61,053 nucleotides of DNA from BOKV01 sp041739225. GTDB taxonomy: Bacteria; Pseudomonadota; Alphaproteobacteria; Rhizobiales; Rhizobiaceae. Below, piece by piece: positions 36,903 through 45,951 of this stretch. A program made the position numbers and the translations under genes. Position 1 is the stretch's first letter. Each line of letters begins with the position of its first letter. The stretch spans positions 1 through 61,053 of the forward strand of contig JBGSOG010000105.1 of NCBI GenBank assembly GCA_041739225.1. The letters are read 5' to 3'. The notes below the pieces were generated by a model. The model searched no databases and was not told the origin of the DNA. It saw nothing but the letters and a program-made list of their open reading frames with translations.

Positions 36903-37838
36903 ATGGCACGCAAGATCATCATCGACACCGATCCGGGACAGGACGACGCCGTTGCCATCCTGCTGGCGCTGGCAAGTCCGGAGTTGGAAGTCGTCGCCAT
37001 TACAGCTGTTGCCGGCAATGTGCCGCTGCCGCTGACCGAACGAAATGTGCGCAAAATCTGCGAACTGGCAGGCAGGCCGGACATGCAAGTTTATGCCGGA
37101 GCTTCGCGCCCGTTGATGCGCACGCTCGTGACGGCTGAATATGTGCATGGCAATTCCGGACTTGACGGGCCCGACCTGCCCGACCCGCAAATGCCGCTGC
37201 AACGGCAACATGCGGTCGATTTCATCGTAGAAACGCTGATGGCTGCACAAGCTGGTGAAATCACCCTCTGCCCGCTTGGTCCGCTGACCAACATCGCAAT
37301 GGCCTTGATCCGCGAACCGGCAATTGCGCCGAAAATCCGCGAAATCGTTTCGATGGGCGGCGGTTTCTTTGAAGGCGGCAACACCACGCCAGCCGCCGAG
37401 TTCAACATTCATGTCGATCCGCAGGCCGCCGACATCGTTTTTCGCAGCGGCGTTCCAATTGTCATGATGCCCTTGGATGTGACGCATCAGGCGTTGACCA
37501 CCAAAAAGCGTGTTGACCGGTTCCGGGCAATGGGCACCAAGGTCGGCGATGCCACAGCCGCGCTTCTCGATTTCTTCGAGCGCTTCGACGAACACAAATA
37601 CGGCACCGATGGCGGCCCGCTGCACGACCCTTGCGTGATTGCCTACCTCGTCAAACCGGAACTGTTCATGGGTCGCCATTGCAATGTGATGATTGAGACC
37701 GCGTCCGAACTCACAATGGGCATGACCGTTGTTGACTGGTGGGGCGTTACCCGGCGCCCGGCAAACGCGCTGGTCATGCGAAACATTGATGCCGACGGAT
37801 TTTACAACCTGCTCACCGAGCGGCTGGCAACACTTTGA
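36903..37838 (+). CDS. Nucleoside hydrolase (IunH family)
   Basis: The 311-residue enzyme starts at ATG 36903 (AAGGG upstream) and has the calcium-binding DTDPGQDDA motif (residues 8-16), PLGPLTNIA and GGGFFEGGNTTPAAEFNIHVDP. It cleaves ribonucleosides into base and ribose for salvage. The specific nucleoside is not clear. It is 16 bases before the SDR gene on the same strand, probably an operon. Confidence 0.93.
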   Translation: MARKIIIDTDPGQDDAVAILLALASPELEVVAITAVAGNVPLPLTERNVRKICELAGRPDMQVYAGASRPLMRTLVTAEYVHGNSGLDGPDLPDPQMPLQRQHAVDFIVETLMAAQAGEITLCPLGPLTNIAMALIREPAIAPKIREIVSMGGGFFEGGNTTPAAEFNIHVDPQAADIVFRSGVPIVMMPLDVTHQALTTKKRVDRFRAMGTKVGDATAALLDFFERFDEHKYGTDGGPLHDPCVIAYLVKPELFMGRHCNVMIETASELTMGMTVVDWWGVTRRPANALVMRNIDADGFYNLLTERLATL

Positions 37839-37854
37839 ACCTTGGAGAAAACCG

Positions 37855-38724
<870 letters not shown>

Positions 38725-38767
38725 TGGCACCCCATTTCCTTGCCGCTCCTCCAAAACCCTGCTAATA

Positions 38768-38785
38768 TGACCATAATTCTGGTCA
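38768..38785 (+). promoter_or_regulatory. Palindromic operator of the phd-type antitoxin operon
   Basis: TGACC ATAATTCT GGTCA: a 5-bp inverted repeat directly downstream of TAATAT (-10-like) and 13 bases before the antitoxin ATG. Placement and form suit autorepression by a Phd/YefM antitoxin. Confidence 0.7.
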
Positions 38786-38798
38786 AAAGAGGCATGAC

Positions 38799-39038
38799 AT
38801 GAACATCGGAATTGCCGAGGCCAAGGCCAGGCTGAGCGAGTTGATCGAGCGCGCGCACAAGGGCGAGGAAATCGTCATCGAGCGGCACGGCAAGCCCGTG
38901 GCGCGGCTTTCGCCGGAAGCGCCGGCAAAGAGACCGATGGATATCGAGGCGATGAAACAATTTCTTGCGACCATGCCGGAAAGTCAGACACCCGCTGGTG
39001 AAACGGTTCGCCAGATGCGCGATGACGCCCGCTATTGA
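38799..39038 (+). CDS. Phd/YefM-type antitoxin
   Basis: The 79-residue protein begins MNIGIAEAKARLSELIERAHKGEEIVIERHGKPVARLSP, the classic Phd/YefM DNA-binding fold, with a toxin-binding C-terminal tail. AGAGG lies upstream. The stop overlaps the TTG start of the toxin gene (TTGA). The partner toxin is broken (see next entry), so the antitoxin is now apparently unpaired. Confidence 0.9.
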   Translation: MNIGIAEAKARLSELIERAHKGEEIVIERHGKPVARLSPEAPAKRPMDIEAMKQFLATMPESQTPAGETVRQMRDDARY

Positions 39039-39460
39039 CCCATTATCTCGACACGTCATTGCTGATCGCGCTATATGCGGCGGAACGCGGCCATGAGAGG
39101 TTGGCGGAATGGTTATTCTCCCGCTTTGACGAACAGCTAGTCATCAGTTTGTGGACACAAACCGAATTTTCTTCCGCATTGTCTCTTAAACTGCGTACCA
39201 GGCAGATCGATCCGCCAACGCGTGATCGTGCGCTGAACAAGTTCAGAAGCGAGACTGATCAAACCTAAATAGTTTATCCGGTCCTCAACGAAGATTTCGA
39301 CACCGCCGCCCGCTGGTGTGAGCGCCACGAGACGGGGCTTCGCGCCGGGGACGCATTGCACCTTGCAATTGCCAGAAGAAACAACGCAACGCTGTGCACC
39401 CTCGACCGCAAACTGTATGACGCGGGACAGACCCTTGGCATTCAAACACTGCTGGTCTGA
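39035..39460 (+). pseudogene. VapC-type PIN toxin, disrupted by in-frame TAA
   Basis: A single reading frame of 142 codons starts at TTG 39035 but carries TAA at 39266-39268 (codon 78). Before it are Asp6 (YLDTSLL) and Glu44 (TQTEFSSAL); after it, in the same frame, are GDALHLAIARRNN (Asp106) and TLDRKLYDAG (Asp124), the remaining PIN catalytic residues. The truncated 77-residue product lacks half the active site, so the toxin should be inactive unless the stop is read through. A sequencing error is possible. Confidence 0.85.
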
Positions 39461-39549
39461 GATGCGACTCCTCGACCCGCAAGCCCTCAAGCCGCCCGCC
39501 TGAAACCGACAATAAAATACTGCCAATCGGATTGCGCCTCTTGAATATA

Positions 39550-39583
39550 GTTCGGTCTCGTACTATGTTGTACGAAGTCGAAC
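39550..39583 (+). promoter_or_regulatory. Long palindrome, likely MarR operator
   Basis: GTTCG-gtc-TCGTAC-TATGTT-GTACGA-agt-CGAAC: an inner perfect 6-bp repeat and outer 5-bp repeat (11 of 14 positions paired). It ends 15 bases before the nitroreductase start and overlaps its Shine-Dalgarno region, consistent with repression by the MarR protein encoded downstream. Confidence 0.65.
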
Positions 39584-39598
39584 CAATAGGAGCTTCCA

Positions 39599-40705
39599 AT
39601 GAACCTTTCGCGGCGCAATGCCATTTTGCTTGTCGGAGGCGGTGTCGTTACAGCAGCCGCAGCGGGTGCCGGAGTATTTTTTTCCACCCGAACGCCGACC
39701 AAAGCGATTGAGCCCTGGAGCCTCGCCGGCAAATATGATGATCCGCGCAAAAATGCGCTTTCTTGGGCGATCCTTGCACCAAATCCACACAACCGTCAGC
39801 CCTGGATGGCTGATCTGGGAACCGCCGATGAAATCGCGATCCTTCGCGATCCCGCGCGCAACCTGCCGCAAACCGATCCTTTCAACCGGCAATTGACCAT
39901 CGGCATGGGCTGCTTCATCGAGATGCTGGCGATTGCCGCTTCGCAAACCGGCCATGCCGTCAGTTTTGAGTATTTCCCGCAAGGCGAGACCGGACCTGTT
40001 GCCATTGCCCGCTTTTCGCAAGGTGCAACGCCGGACCCGGTATTTGCCCATGTGGCCAACCGCCGCTCCTGCAAGGAACCTTTCGAGGACAGGGCGGTCC
40101 CCGCAGATGCCGTTGACGCGCTGCGCAAGTTTGCCGACGTCATCGACGAGCCAGCCAAGGTGGCAGCATTGAAAAAGCTCACCTGGGACGCCTGGCTCAT
40201 CGAATACCAAACACCGCGCACCTTCATGGAAAGCGTTGACCTGATGAGGTTTGGCAAGGCGGAGATCAACGCCAATCCCGATGGCATTGATCTGGGTGGC
40301 GGTTTTCTCGAAACATTGATGCTGGTTGGCGTTCTCAACCGTAAGGAGCAATCAAATCCCGACATTACGGCGGCAAGGCAGGGCATCCAGATTTACAGCG
40401 AAATGCTGGCCGCAACACCGGCCTATGCTGCATTGACTACTGCGACCAACACTCCGGCGGACCACATCGAAGCCGGCCGCAAATGGTTGCGTTTGAACCT
40501 TGCCACCACCGCCATGGGCCTGGCCCTGCACCCTGTCAGCCAGGCATTGCAGGAATATGCCGAAATGGCCCCCTTTTACAAACAGGCGCACGAAATGCTT
40601 GCACCTGCCGGGCACACCGTGCAGATGCTTGGGCGGCTGGGCTACGGCCCGCAAATTCCGCCAACGCCGCGCTGGCCCGTGGAGACACGAATTGTGAATG
40701 GATAG
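39599..40705 (+). CDS. Tat-exported nitroreductase-family protein (Acg-like)
   Basis: The 368-residue protein has a twin-arginine signal (LSRRNAILLVGGG) and therefore probably folds with FMN before export. The mature part shows nitroreductase-like blocks APNPHNRQPW, RSCKEPF and a C-terminal LRLNLATTAMGLALHP ... LGRLGYG, as in Acg-type proteins that bind FMN with a lid. Electron donor and substrate are unknown. It overlaps the MarR gene by eight bases, and a palindrome lies upstream. Confidence 0.85.
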   Translation: MNLSRRNAILLVGGGVVTAAAAGAGVFFSTRTPTKAIEPWSLAGKYDDPRKNALSWAILAPNPHNRQPWMADLGTADEIAILRDPARNLPQTDPFNRQLTIGMGCFIEMLAIAASQTGHAVSFEYFPQGETGPVAIARFSQGATPDPVFAHVANRRSCKEPFEDRAVPADAVDALRKFADVIDEPAKVAALKKLTWDAWLIEYQTPRTFMESVDLMRFGKAEINANPDGIDLGGGFLETLMLVGVLNRKEQSNPDITAARQGIQIYSEMLAATPAYAALTTATNTPADHIEAGRKWLRLNLATTAMGLALHPVSQALQEYAEMAPFYKQAHEMLAPAGHTVQMLGRLGYGPQIPPTPRWPVETRIVNG

Positions 40706-41150
40706 TGCAAACCGGTCGGTCTATTTCTCGTTTTTCAACGAGATCGGCATAATCGAGCAGCTTGGCCGCGCCATGTTTGAGGCGCGGCTGAAAGGCGGCG
40801 TAACGTTGCCGCATTTCTCCGTTCTGAACCATCTGGTGCGGGTGAAGGATGGACGCACACCACTGGAACTTGCCAGGGCATTTCAGGTACCCAAGACAAG
40901 CATGACCAACACGCTGGCCGGCCTCGAACTGCGCGGCTTGGTTGAGACACGTCCCAATGCGGCCGACAAACGCAGCAAGCTGGTCTGGCTCACGCCAGCG
41001 GGCAGAAGTTTTCGTGACGATGCGATAAAGTTACTGGACGGTGAGGTTGGCCAGTTGGCAGATCAGTATCCGCCGGAAAAGATTGCTGTGCTTGTTCCGG
41101 CGCTGGCTGAAATCCGTGTGATCCTCGACACAATGCGCGAGGGAAAGTGA
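40698..41150 (+). CDS. MarR-family transcriptional regulator
   Basis: The 150-residue winged-helix protein contains LARAFQVPKTSMTNTLAGLELRGLVETRPNAADKRSKLVWLTPAG, the MarR recognition helix and wing (DKRSK). It overlaps the nitroreductase gene (40698-40705), so both are coregulated, most simply by MarR binding to the palindrome at 39550-39583 and release by a small ligand. Confidence 0.92.
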   Translation: MDSANRSVYFSFFNEIGIIEQLGRAMFEARLKGGVTLPHFSVLNHLVRVKDGRTPLELARAFQVPKTSMTNTLAGLELRGLVETRPNAADKRSKLVWLTPAGRSFRDDAIKLLDGEVGQLADQYPPEKIAVLVPALAEIRVILDTMREGK

Positions 41151-41153
41151 CCT

Positions 41154-41969
41154 TCACCAAGGCGTGACATTTTCCAGCCGCGGCCCGATCCGCAGCGGTT
41201 TGATGCGGGTGGCAAGGCCGGTGTTCATGTCGATATCGACACCTACGCCGCACAACGTAGCCGGACCGGAAGCCGCTTCAAACCGCCCTTTCGGCACTTT
41301 GGAGAGGAACCGGTTGAGCGGCTCTTCCTTGTCCATGCCAAGCGATGAATCATAATTGCCGCACATTCCTGCGTCTGACAGGTAAGCCGTACCGCCATTG
41401 AGGATCTGGTGATCTGCAGTCGGGCAATGCGTGTGGGTGCCGACAACCAAACTAACGCGGCCATCGACAAAATGGGCAAAGCAGATTTTTTCCGACGTCG
41501 CCTCGGCGTGGAAATCGACGACGATGGCGTCAACGTCGCGCTTGAGCTGCACGTCCTTGAGCAGCGCCTCGCCGCACAAGAATGGATCATCCAGCGTCGG
41601 GTGCATGAATGCCTGCCCCATGATGTTGGCGACCATGATGCGCGCGCCGTTCTTCGCCTCGAAAATATTGGCGCCGCGCCCCGGCGTGCCGGACGGATAG
41701 TTTGCCGGGCGGATGAAACGCTGCTGCCGGTCGGCAAAGGTGAGCGCCTCGCGCTGGTCCCAGACATGGTTGCCGGTGGTCACGACATCTGCACCGGCGG
41801 CGAGTGTTTCTTCGAGGATAGCCTCGGTGATACCGAAGCCGCCCGCGGCGTTTTCGCCGTTGACGATGACAAAATCAGTCTTCCACGCGGCGATCATGCC
41901 CGGCAGCGCGCTGGCGACTGCCTCACGTCCGCTTTTTCCAACCATGTCCCCGAGGAACAACAAACGCAT
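41154..41969 (-). CDS. YmdB-family calcineurin-like phosphoesterase
   Basis: The 271-residue metallophosphoesterase shows LFLGDMVGKSGR, VNGENAAGG, TTGNHVWDQ, DFHAEATSEK and VVGTHTHCPTAD, the metal-binding motifs of the YmdB / TIGR00282 family, whose Bacillus member hydrolyses cyclic nucleotides. It lies 12 bases after the folate cyclo-ligase gene on the same strand. Physiological substrate in alphaproteobacteria is unknown. Confidence 0.92.
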   Translation of the reverse strand: MRLLFLGDMVGKSGREAVASALPGMIAAWKTDFVIVNGENAAGGFGITEAILEETLAAGADVVTTGNHVWDQREALTFADRQQRFIRPANYPSGTPGRGANIFEAKNGARIMVANIMGQAFMHPTLDDPFLCGEALLKDVQLKRDVDAIVVDFHAEATSEKICFAHFVDGRVSLVVGTHTHCPTADHQILNGGTAYLSDAGMCGNYDSSLGMDKEEPLNRFLSKVPKGRFEAASGPATLCGVGVDIDMNTGLATRIKPLRIGPRLENVTPW

Positions 41970-41981
41970 GCAGATTTCCTC

Positions 41982-42560
41982 TCACGGCTGAAAGACGCGA
42001 TAGCCTTTTTCAGTCAGCACCGCCTGCATTCTTATGTCATGCGGCTCGGCTGGAACCAAGTCCGCCTCCTGCATTGAATATGCGCAGCCAATCAGGCGTG
42101 GCAAACGACCGAGCGCACGCAAGCGCGAAATGTAGCGGTCATAATATCCCGCTCCATAGCCAATGCGGTTTCCGTATCTGTCAAACACAGCCAAAGGCAT
42201 TAAAAGTGTTTGCGGCTCGAGAATAGCCGCATCATCGCCGGGGCCAACGGTGCCAAAACCGGTTTTCACCAATTCTGCGCCACGCACCAGCTCGCGAAAT
42301 GCGATGGTTGTTTTGTCGATGATGGCCGGAACGCACAGCCTTGCGCCGCGCGCGCGCAAAATATCCATCAGCGGTCGAAGATCGATCTCGGAGCGGATCG
42401 GCAGGAAAGCAGAAACAACTTCGCCGGGGACGACTTCGATGGCATTGCCGCCATGCTCGGCCAAGGCAAGGCTCATTTCGATGCGCAATACGGGGTCAAT
42501 GCTGTCACGAAGCGCCAATATTTCCGCGCGCAAATTCGCTTTGGCGTTCATCATTTTCAC
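41982..42560 (-). CDS. 5-formyltetrahydrofolate cyclo-ligase
   Basis: The 192-residue enzyme converts 5-formyl-THF to methenyl-THF using ATP. RIGYGAGYYDR and FLPIRSEIDLRPL are characteristic. Position immediately downstream of 6S RNA is the classic arrangement (ygfA in E. coli), and the pair may be processed from one transcript. Confidence 0.95.
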   Translation of the reverse strand: MKMMNAKANLRAEILALRDSIDPVLRIEMSLALAEHGGNAIEVVPGEVVSAFLPIRSEIDLRPLMDILRARGARLCVPAIIDKTTIAFRELVRGAELVKTGFGTVGPGDDAAILEPQTLLMPLAVFDRYGNRIGYGAGYYDRYISRLRALGRLPRLIGCAYSMQEADLVPAEPHDIRMQAVLTEKGYRVFQP

Positions 42561-42584
42561 AAGGCCCTTTTTTTGCCAAAAGGG

Positions 42585-42748
42585 AAAGTGCGATCCACCA
42601 CAACCGATGGAATGTTCGATCCCGGGAACCTACTAGGTAGGTGGGCGCCATGTGTCCGGATCCACGGATCCAGTCAGGGATAGCTCCCTTTGAGATCGAT
42701 AAGGCCCCGGGAATAAGTTATCCTGTCGAGAAGCACAGACCGCACCTT
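42585..42748 (-). ncRNA. ssrS: 6S RNA
   Basis: The 228-base gap between zapA and the folate cyclo-ligase gene holds a strongly structured minus-strand sequence. The ends pair as AAGGTGCG (42748-42741) / CGCACTTT (42592-42585); internal elements TTCCCGGGGCC, CTGGATCCGTGGATCCGG, ACCTAC-CTA-GTAGGT and TTCCCGGGATCG match rhizobial 6S RNA as I know it, and the 164-base length fits. 6S mimics an open promoter and holds sigma-70 RNA polymerase in stationary phase. Exact ends are estimated; a -10-like TATATC lies just upstream (about 42751-42756). Confidence 0.8.
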
Positions 42749-42787
42749 GAGATATAGGCCTGAGGGCAGGGATTCGCCAGTGGTAAT

Positions 42788-43183
42788 TCACTGGTCACGT
42801 CTGACTGGCGATGAAACTGCCAAAGGCGCGGGAGCAAGGCGGCGCACCAGACCCTCCACTTTTTCCGCGGCCTGGACAAGCTGCTTCGACAGCTCGCTTT
42901 CGATGGCAAAAGCCCTGCCGATCTGCTCATCGCGGCTGGCTTTCAGCGTTGCCACGTCAACCTCCAGGCTGCGCAGGCGCTTTTCCATTTCCTGCAATTC
43001 ATCGGTGACCATGACGCCAGCCATCACCGTGAGGCGCTGGTCGCCGATCTCGCCAAACGCACCGCGCAACTGGTTGACATATCCATCGAACCGCTCGGCA
43101 AGCGAAAGCAGATGCCCCTCCTGCCCTTCATCGCATGCCATGCGGTAGGTTTTGCCGTTGATGGTTACGCTGACATGCGGCAA
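42788..43183 (-). CDS. zapA: Cell division protein ZapA
   Basis: The 131-residue product VSVTINGKTYRMACDEGQEGHLLSLAERFD ... is ZapA, which bundles FtsZ at mid-cell, followed by a coiled coil (TDELQEMEKRLRSLEVDVATLK). The TTG at 43183 is preceded by GAGGG seven bases upstream and gives the expected N-terminus; upstream frame extension has no fitting ATG. It follows DUF4164 and precedes 6S RNA, the standard rhizobial order. Confidence 0.9.
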   Translation of the reverse strand: MPHVSVTINGKTYRMACDEGQEGHLLSLAERFDGYVNQLRGAFGEIGDQRLTVMAGVMVTDELQEMEKRLRSLEVDVATLKASRDEQIGRAFAIESELSKQLVQAAEKVEGLVRRLAPAPLAVSSPVRRDQ

Positions 43184-43214
43184 GCTGCTACCCTCGCTGG
43201 TTGTTCCGACCCAC

Positions 43215-43550
43215 TCATTCCTGGTGCACCACAGGACCGTCAAGCACGGCGCGAATTGTCTCCATGGCATCGACGAGCCGTCTTGAGACTTCCTTGTTGG
43301 TGTTCTCCAGTCGTTGCGCCTTTGCGGCTGCACCATCCAGGGCCTCGGCAAGCCGCGTGCGGTCTGCGCCCATGCGCTGCACCTCGGCTTCCGCATCACC
43401 CAGAAATTGCTCGCGCTCCAGCCGTGCTTCCACCGCCAATTCAAGCGCGCCCAAGGCCTCTGCAAGCCGTTTGAGGCCGACGGCTGCAGATACGGCAGCC
43501 TCTTGCCGCATCCCGCCCGCTGTCCTGGATGTGTCCATTGCCGTACTCAC
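43215..43550 (-). CDS. DUF4164 coiled-coil protein
   Basis: A 111-residue Ala/Glu-rich helical protein (LKRLAEALGALELAVEAR and AEVQRMGADRTRLAEALDGAAAKAQRLE) belongs to DUF4164, which is regularly encoded just before zapA in Hyphomicrobiales, 31 bases here. Function unknown; a division-related partner of ZapA is plausible but unproven. Internal ATGs at 43538 and 43511 are alternative starts. Confidence 0.8.
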   Translation of the reverse strand: MSTAMDTSRTAGGMRQEAAVSAAVGLKRLAEALGALELAVEARLEREQFLGDAEAEVQRMGADRTRLAEALDGAAAKAQRLENTNKEVSRRLVDAMETIRAVLDGPVVHQE

Positions 43551-43921
43551 AATACACTACCCGCGATCGAGGTTGGCGCCCCCGCCTTTTTCCGAAATTG
43601 CAGATGTTCCGATTGACCGGAGTCAGTATCGAACGAGCCTGCCAATCCGGTGCGTGCCTCCCCCAAATTTCGGCAATACCCGGAAAACCAATTGATGTTC
43701 TGAGCCGCGATTCACCATCGCACCAATTGCTTACAGGCAAAACATTAGACTTCGGACGAATTTGTCGTCAACAACCGGCGCGTTGAAATGAAAAGCCCGG
43801 ACAGGTTTTCCCCTGCGGAATGCATGGATTCAGCTTCAGATACATGCATTGACTGCCATTAATTGCCTGATAGACCGGGCCTTGAAGAAACAGACAAAAT
43901 CCACGAGGCGGGAAACCGACA
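43551..43921. promoter_or_regulatory. Divergent intergenic region DUF4164 / tkt
   Basis: This 371-base stretch has no gene. An 8-bp inverted repeat AATGCATG (43819-43826) / CATGCATT (43843-43850) with 16-base spacer lies 70 bases ahead of tkt and overlaps a -35-like TTGACT (43849-43854); GATAGA or TAGACC follows as a weak -10. The tkt Shine-Dalgarno is GAGGCGGGAAA. The left part shows nothing recognisable beyond probable zapA-operon promoter. Confidence 0.5.
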
Positions 43922-45916
43922 ATGACAACCAATGAAAACCATGCCGCGATGGCAAATGCCATTCGCTTCCTTTCGGTCGATGCCGTTGAAAAGGCCAATT
44001 CCGGCCATCCCGGTCTGCCGATGGGAGCTGCCGACATTGCCACCGTGCTTTTCGCGCAGTCCATGGACCACGATCCCTCCAAGCCGTCATGGCCCGACCG
44101 TGACCGTTTTGTGCTTTCTGCCGGGCATGGCTCCATGTTGCTTTATTCGGTGCTTTTTCTGTCAGGCTATCCCGATATCGGGCTCGAAGACATCAAGGCG
44201 TTTCGCCAGATCGGTTCCAAAACAGCCGGACACCCGGAATACGGCCATGCAGCCGGCATTGAAACGACCACCGGCCCGCTGGGCCAGGGCCTCGCCAACG
44301 CGGTTGGCATGGCAATTGCCGAACGCCACCTCAACGCCGAATTTGGCGACGATATCGTCAATCACCACACCTGGTGCCTTGCAGGTGATGGTTGCCTGAT
44401 GGAAGGCATCAGCCAGGAAGCGATCAGCCTTGCCGGACATTTGAAACTGTCAAAACTGACCGTGATCTGGGACGACAACAACATCTCGATCGATGGCGCG
44501 ATCAGCATGTCGGATTCGACAGACCAGATTGCCCGCTTCAAGGCATCGGGATGGAACACCATTTCGATCGACGGGCACGACGCAACGGCAATTCAGGAGG
44601 CTTTTGCCAAAGCCCGCAAAAGTGACAAGCCGACCCTGATTGCAGCCAAAACCACCATCGGATTTGGCGCTCCCACAAAGGCAGGCACGGCCAAGGCGCA
44701 TGGCTCGCCATTGGGTGCAACCGAAATTGCCGGTGCGCGTGAAACATTGGGCTGGCCGTCGGCGCCCTTCGTCATTCCACCTGCCGTGCTCAAGGCCTGG
44801 CGCACCGCCGGCAAGCGCGGCGCTGAAAAACGCAAGGATTGGGAAAAGCGCCTTGCAGCGCTGGAACCTGCCAAGCGAAGTGAATTCAAGCGGCGCATGG
44901 CCGGCGACCTGCCGACAGGCTTTGCCGATGCAATGATTGCCCTGAAAAAGAAGCTCGCTGCAGAAAAGCCGACCATGGCGACGCGCAAGGCTTCTGAAAC
45001 GGTCCTTGAGGTCATCAACGCAGTGGTTCCTGAAACTGTTGGCGGCTCGGCCGATCTCACCGGCTCCAACAACACCAAAACCAGCCAGACGACAGCCATG
45101 AGCGCCAAGGATTTCGCCGGGCGTTACATTCACTATGGCATCCGTGAACATGGCATGGCGGCAGCGATGAACGGTATTGCGCTGCATGGCGGCATCATTC
45201 CCTATTCCGGCACATTCCTTGCGTTTGCAGATTATTGCCGCCCATCGATCCGGCTTGCGGCTTTGATGGGAATACGCGTCATTCACGTGATGACGCATGA
45301 TTCGATCGGTCTGGGCGAAGACGGGCCAACCCATCAGCCGGTGGAACAAATCGCTTCGCTGCGCGTTATCCCCAATCTCTTGGTGATGCGCCCGGCAGAC
45401 ATCATGGAAACTGCCGAGTGTTGGCAGATTGCCATGGAATCGAAAACCCGTCCCAGTGTCCTCGCGCTGACCCGGCAAAACCTGCCGGCGCTGCGCCACA
45501 AGGCCGCAAAGGCAAATGCCTGCGCCAAAGGTGCTTACGAAATCAGCCCAGCATCAGGCGAGGCAAAAGTCAGTATATTTGCTTCCGGTTCGGAAGTTGA
45601 AATCGGCGTTCTTGCCCAAAAGCAGCTTGAAAAATCCGGAATACCGGCCCGTGTGGTTTCCGTGCCTTCGTTCGAATTGTTTGCAGAACAGCCTGAAACC
45701 TATCGCAAGTCAGTGTTGGGTGCGGCGAAGGTTCGCATTGCAGTTGAAGCCGCAGTAAAGCAAGGTTGGGAGAGGTTCGTCGGGGAGGATGGAATTTTCA
45801 TCGGCATGAAGAGCTTTGGCGCTTCCGGCCCATATGAGAAACTCTATGAACATTTCGGCATCACTCCATCTGCCATCGCCAAGGCTGCCAAGGCCAAATT
45901 GAAAAAATCAGCCTGA
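43922..45916 (+). CDS. tkt: Transketolase
   Basis: The 664-residue thiamine-diphosphate enzyme moves two-carbon units between sugar phosphates. GHPGLPMGAAD, the ThDP motif GDGCLMEGISQEA ... DDNNISIDG, EHGMAAAMNGIALHGG and HDSIGLGEDGPTHQP are all present. It begins the plus-strand cluster with gap, pgk and an aldolase gene, so pentose phosphate and triose-phosphate steps are coordinated. Confidence 0.98.
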   Translation: MTTNENHAAMANAIRFLSVDAVEKANSGHPGLPMGAADIATVLFAQSMDHDPSKPSWPDRDRFVLSAGHGSMLLYSVLFLSGYPDIGLEDIKAFRQIGSKTAGHPEYGHAAGIETTTGPLGQGLANAVGMAIAERHLNAEFGDDIVNHHTWCLAGDGCLMEGISQEAISLAGHLKLSKLTVIWDDNNISIDGAISMSDSTDQIARFKASGWNTISIDGHDATAIQEAFAKARKSDKPTLIAAKTTIGFGAPTKAGTAKAHGSPLGATEIAGARETLGWPSAPFVIPPAVLKAWRTAGKRGAEKRKDWEKRLAALEPAKRSEFKRRMAGDLPTGFADAMIALKKKLAAEKPTMATRKASETVLEVINAVVPETVGGSADLTGSNNTKTSQTTAMSAKDFAGRYIHYGIREHGMAAAMNGIALHGGIIPYSGTFLAFADYCRPSIRLAALMGIRVIHVMTHDSIGLGEDGPTHQPVEQIASLRVIPNLLVMRPADIMETAECWQIAMESKTRPSVLALTRQNLPALRHKAAKANACAKGAYEISPASGEAKVSIFASGSEVEIGVLAQKQLEKSGIPARVVSVPSFELFAEQPETYRKSVLGAAKVRIAVEAAVKQGWERFVGEDGIFIGMKSFGASGPYEKLYEHFGITPSAIAKAAKAKLKKSA

Positions 45917-45951
45917 ACGGCGCAGCCGCAGGTCTTCAAACGGAGGAATTC

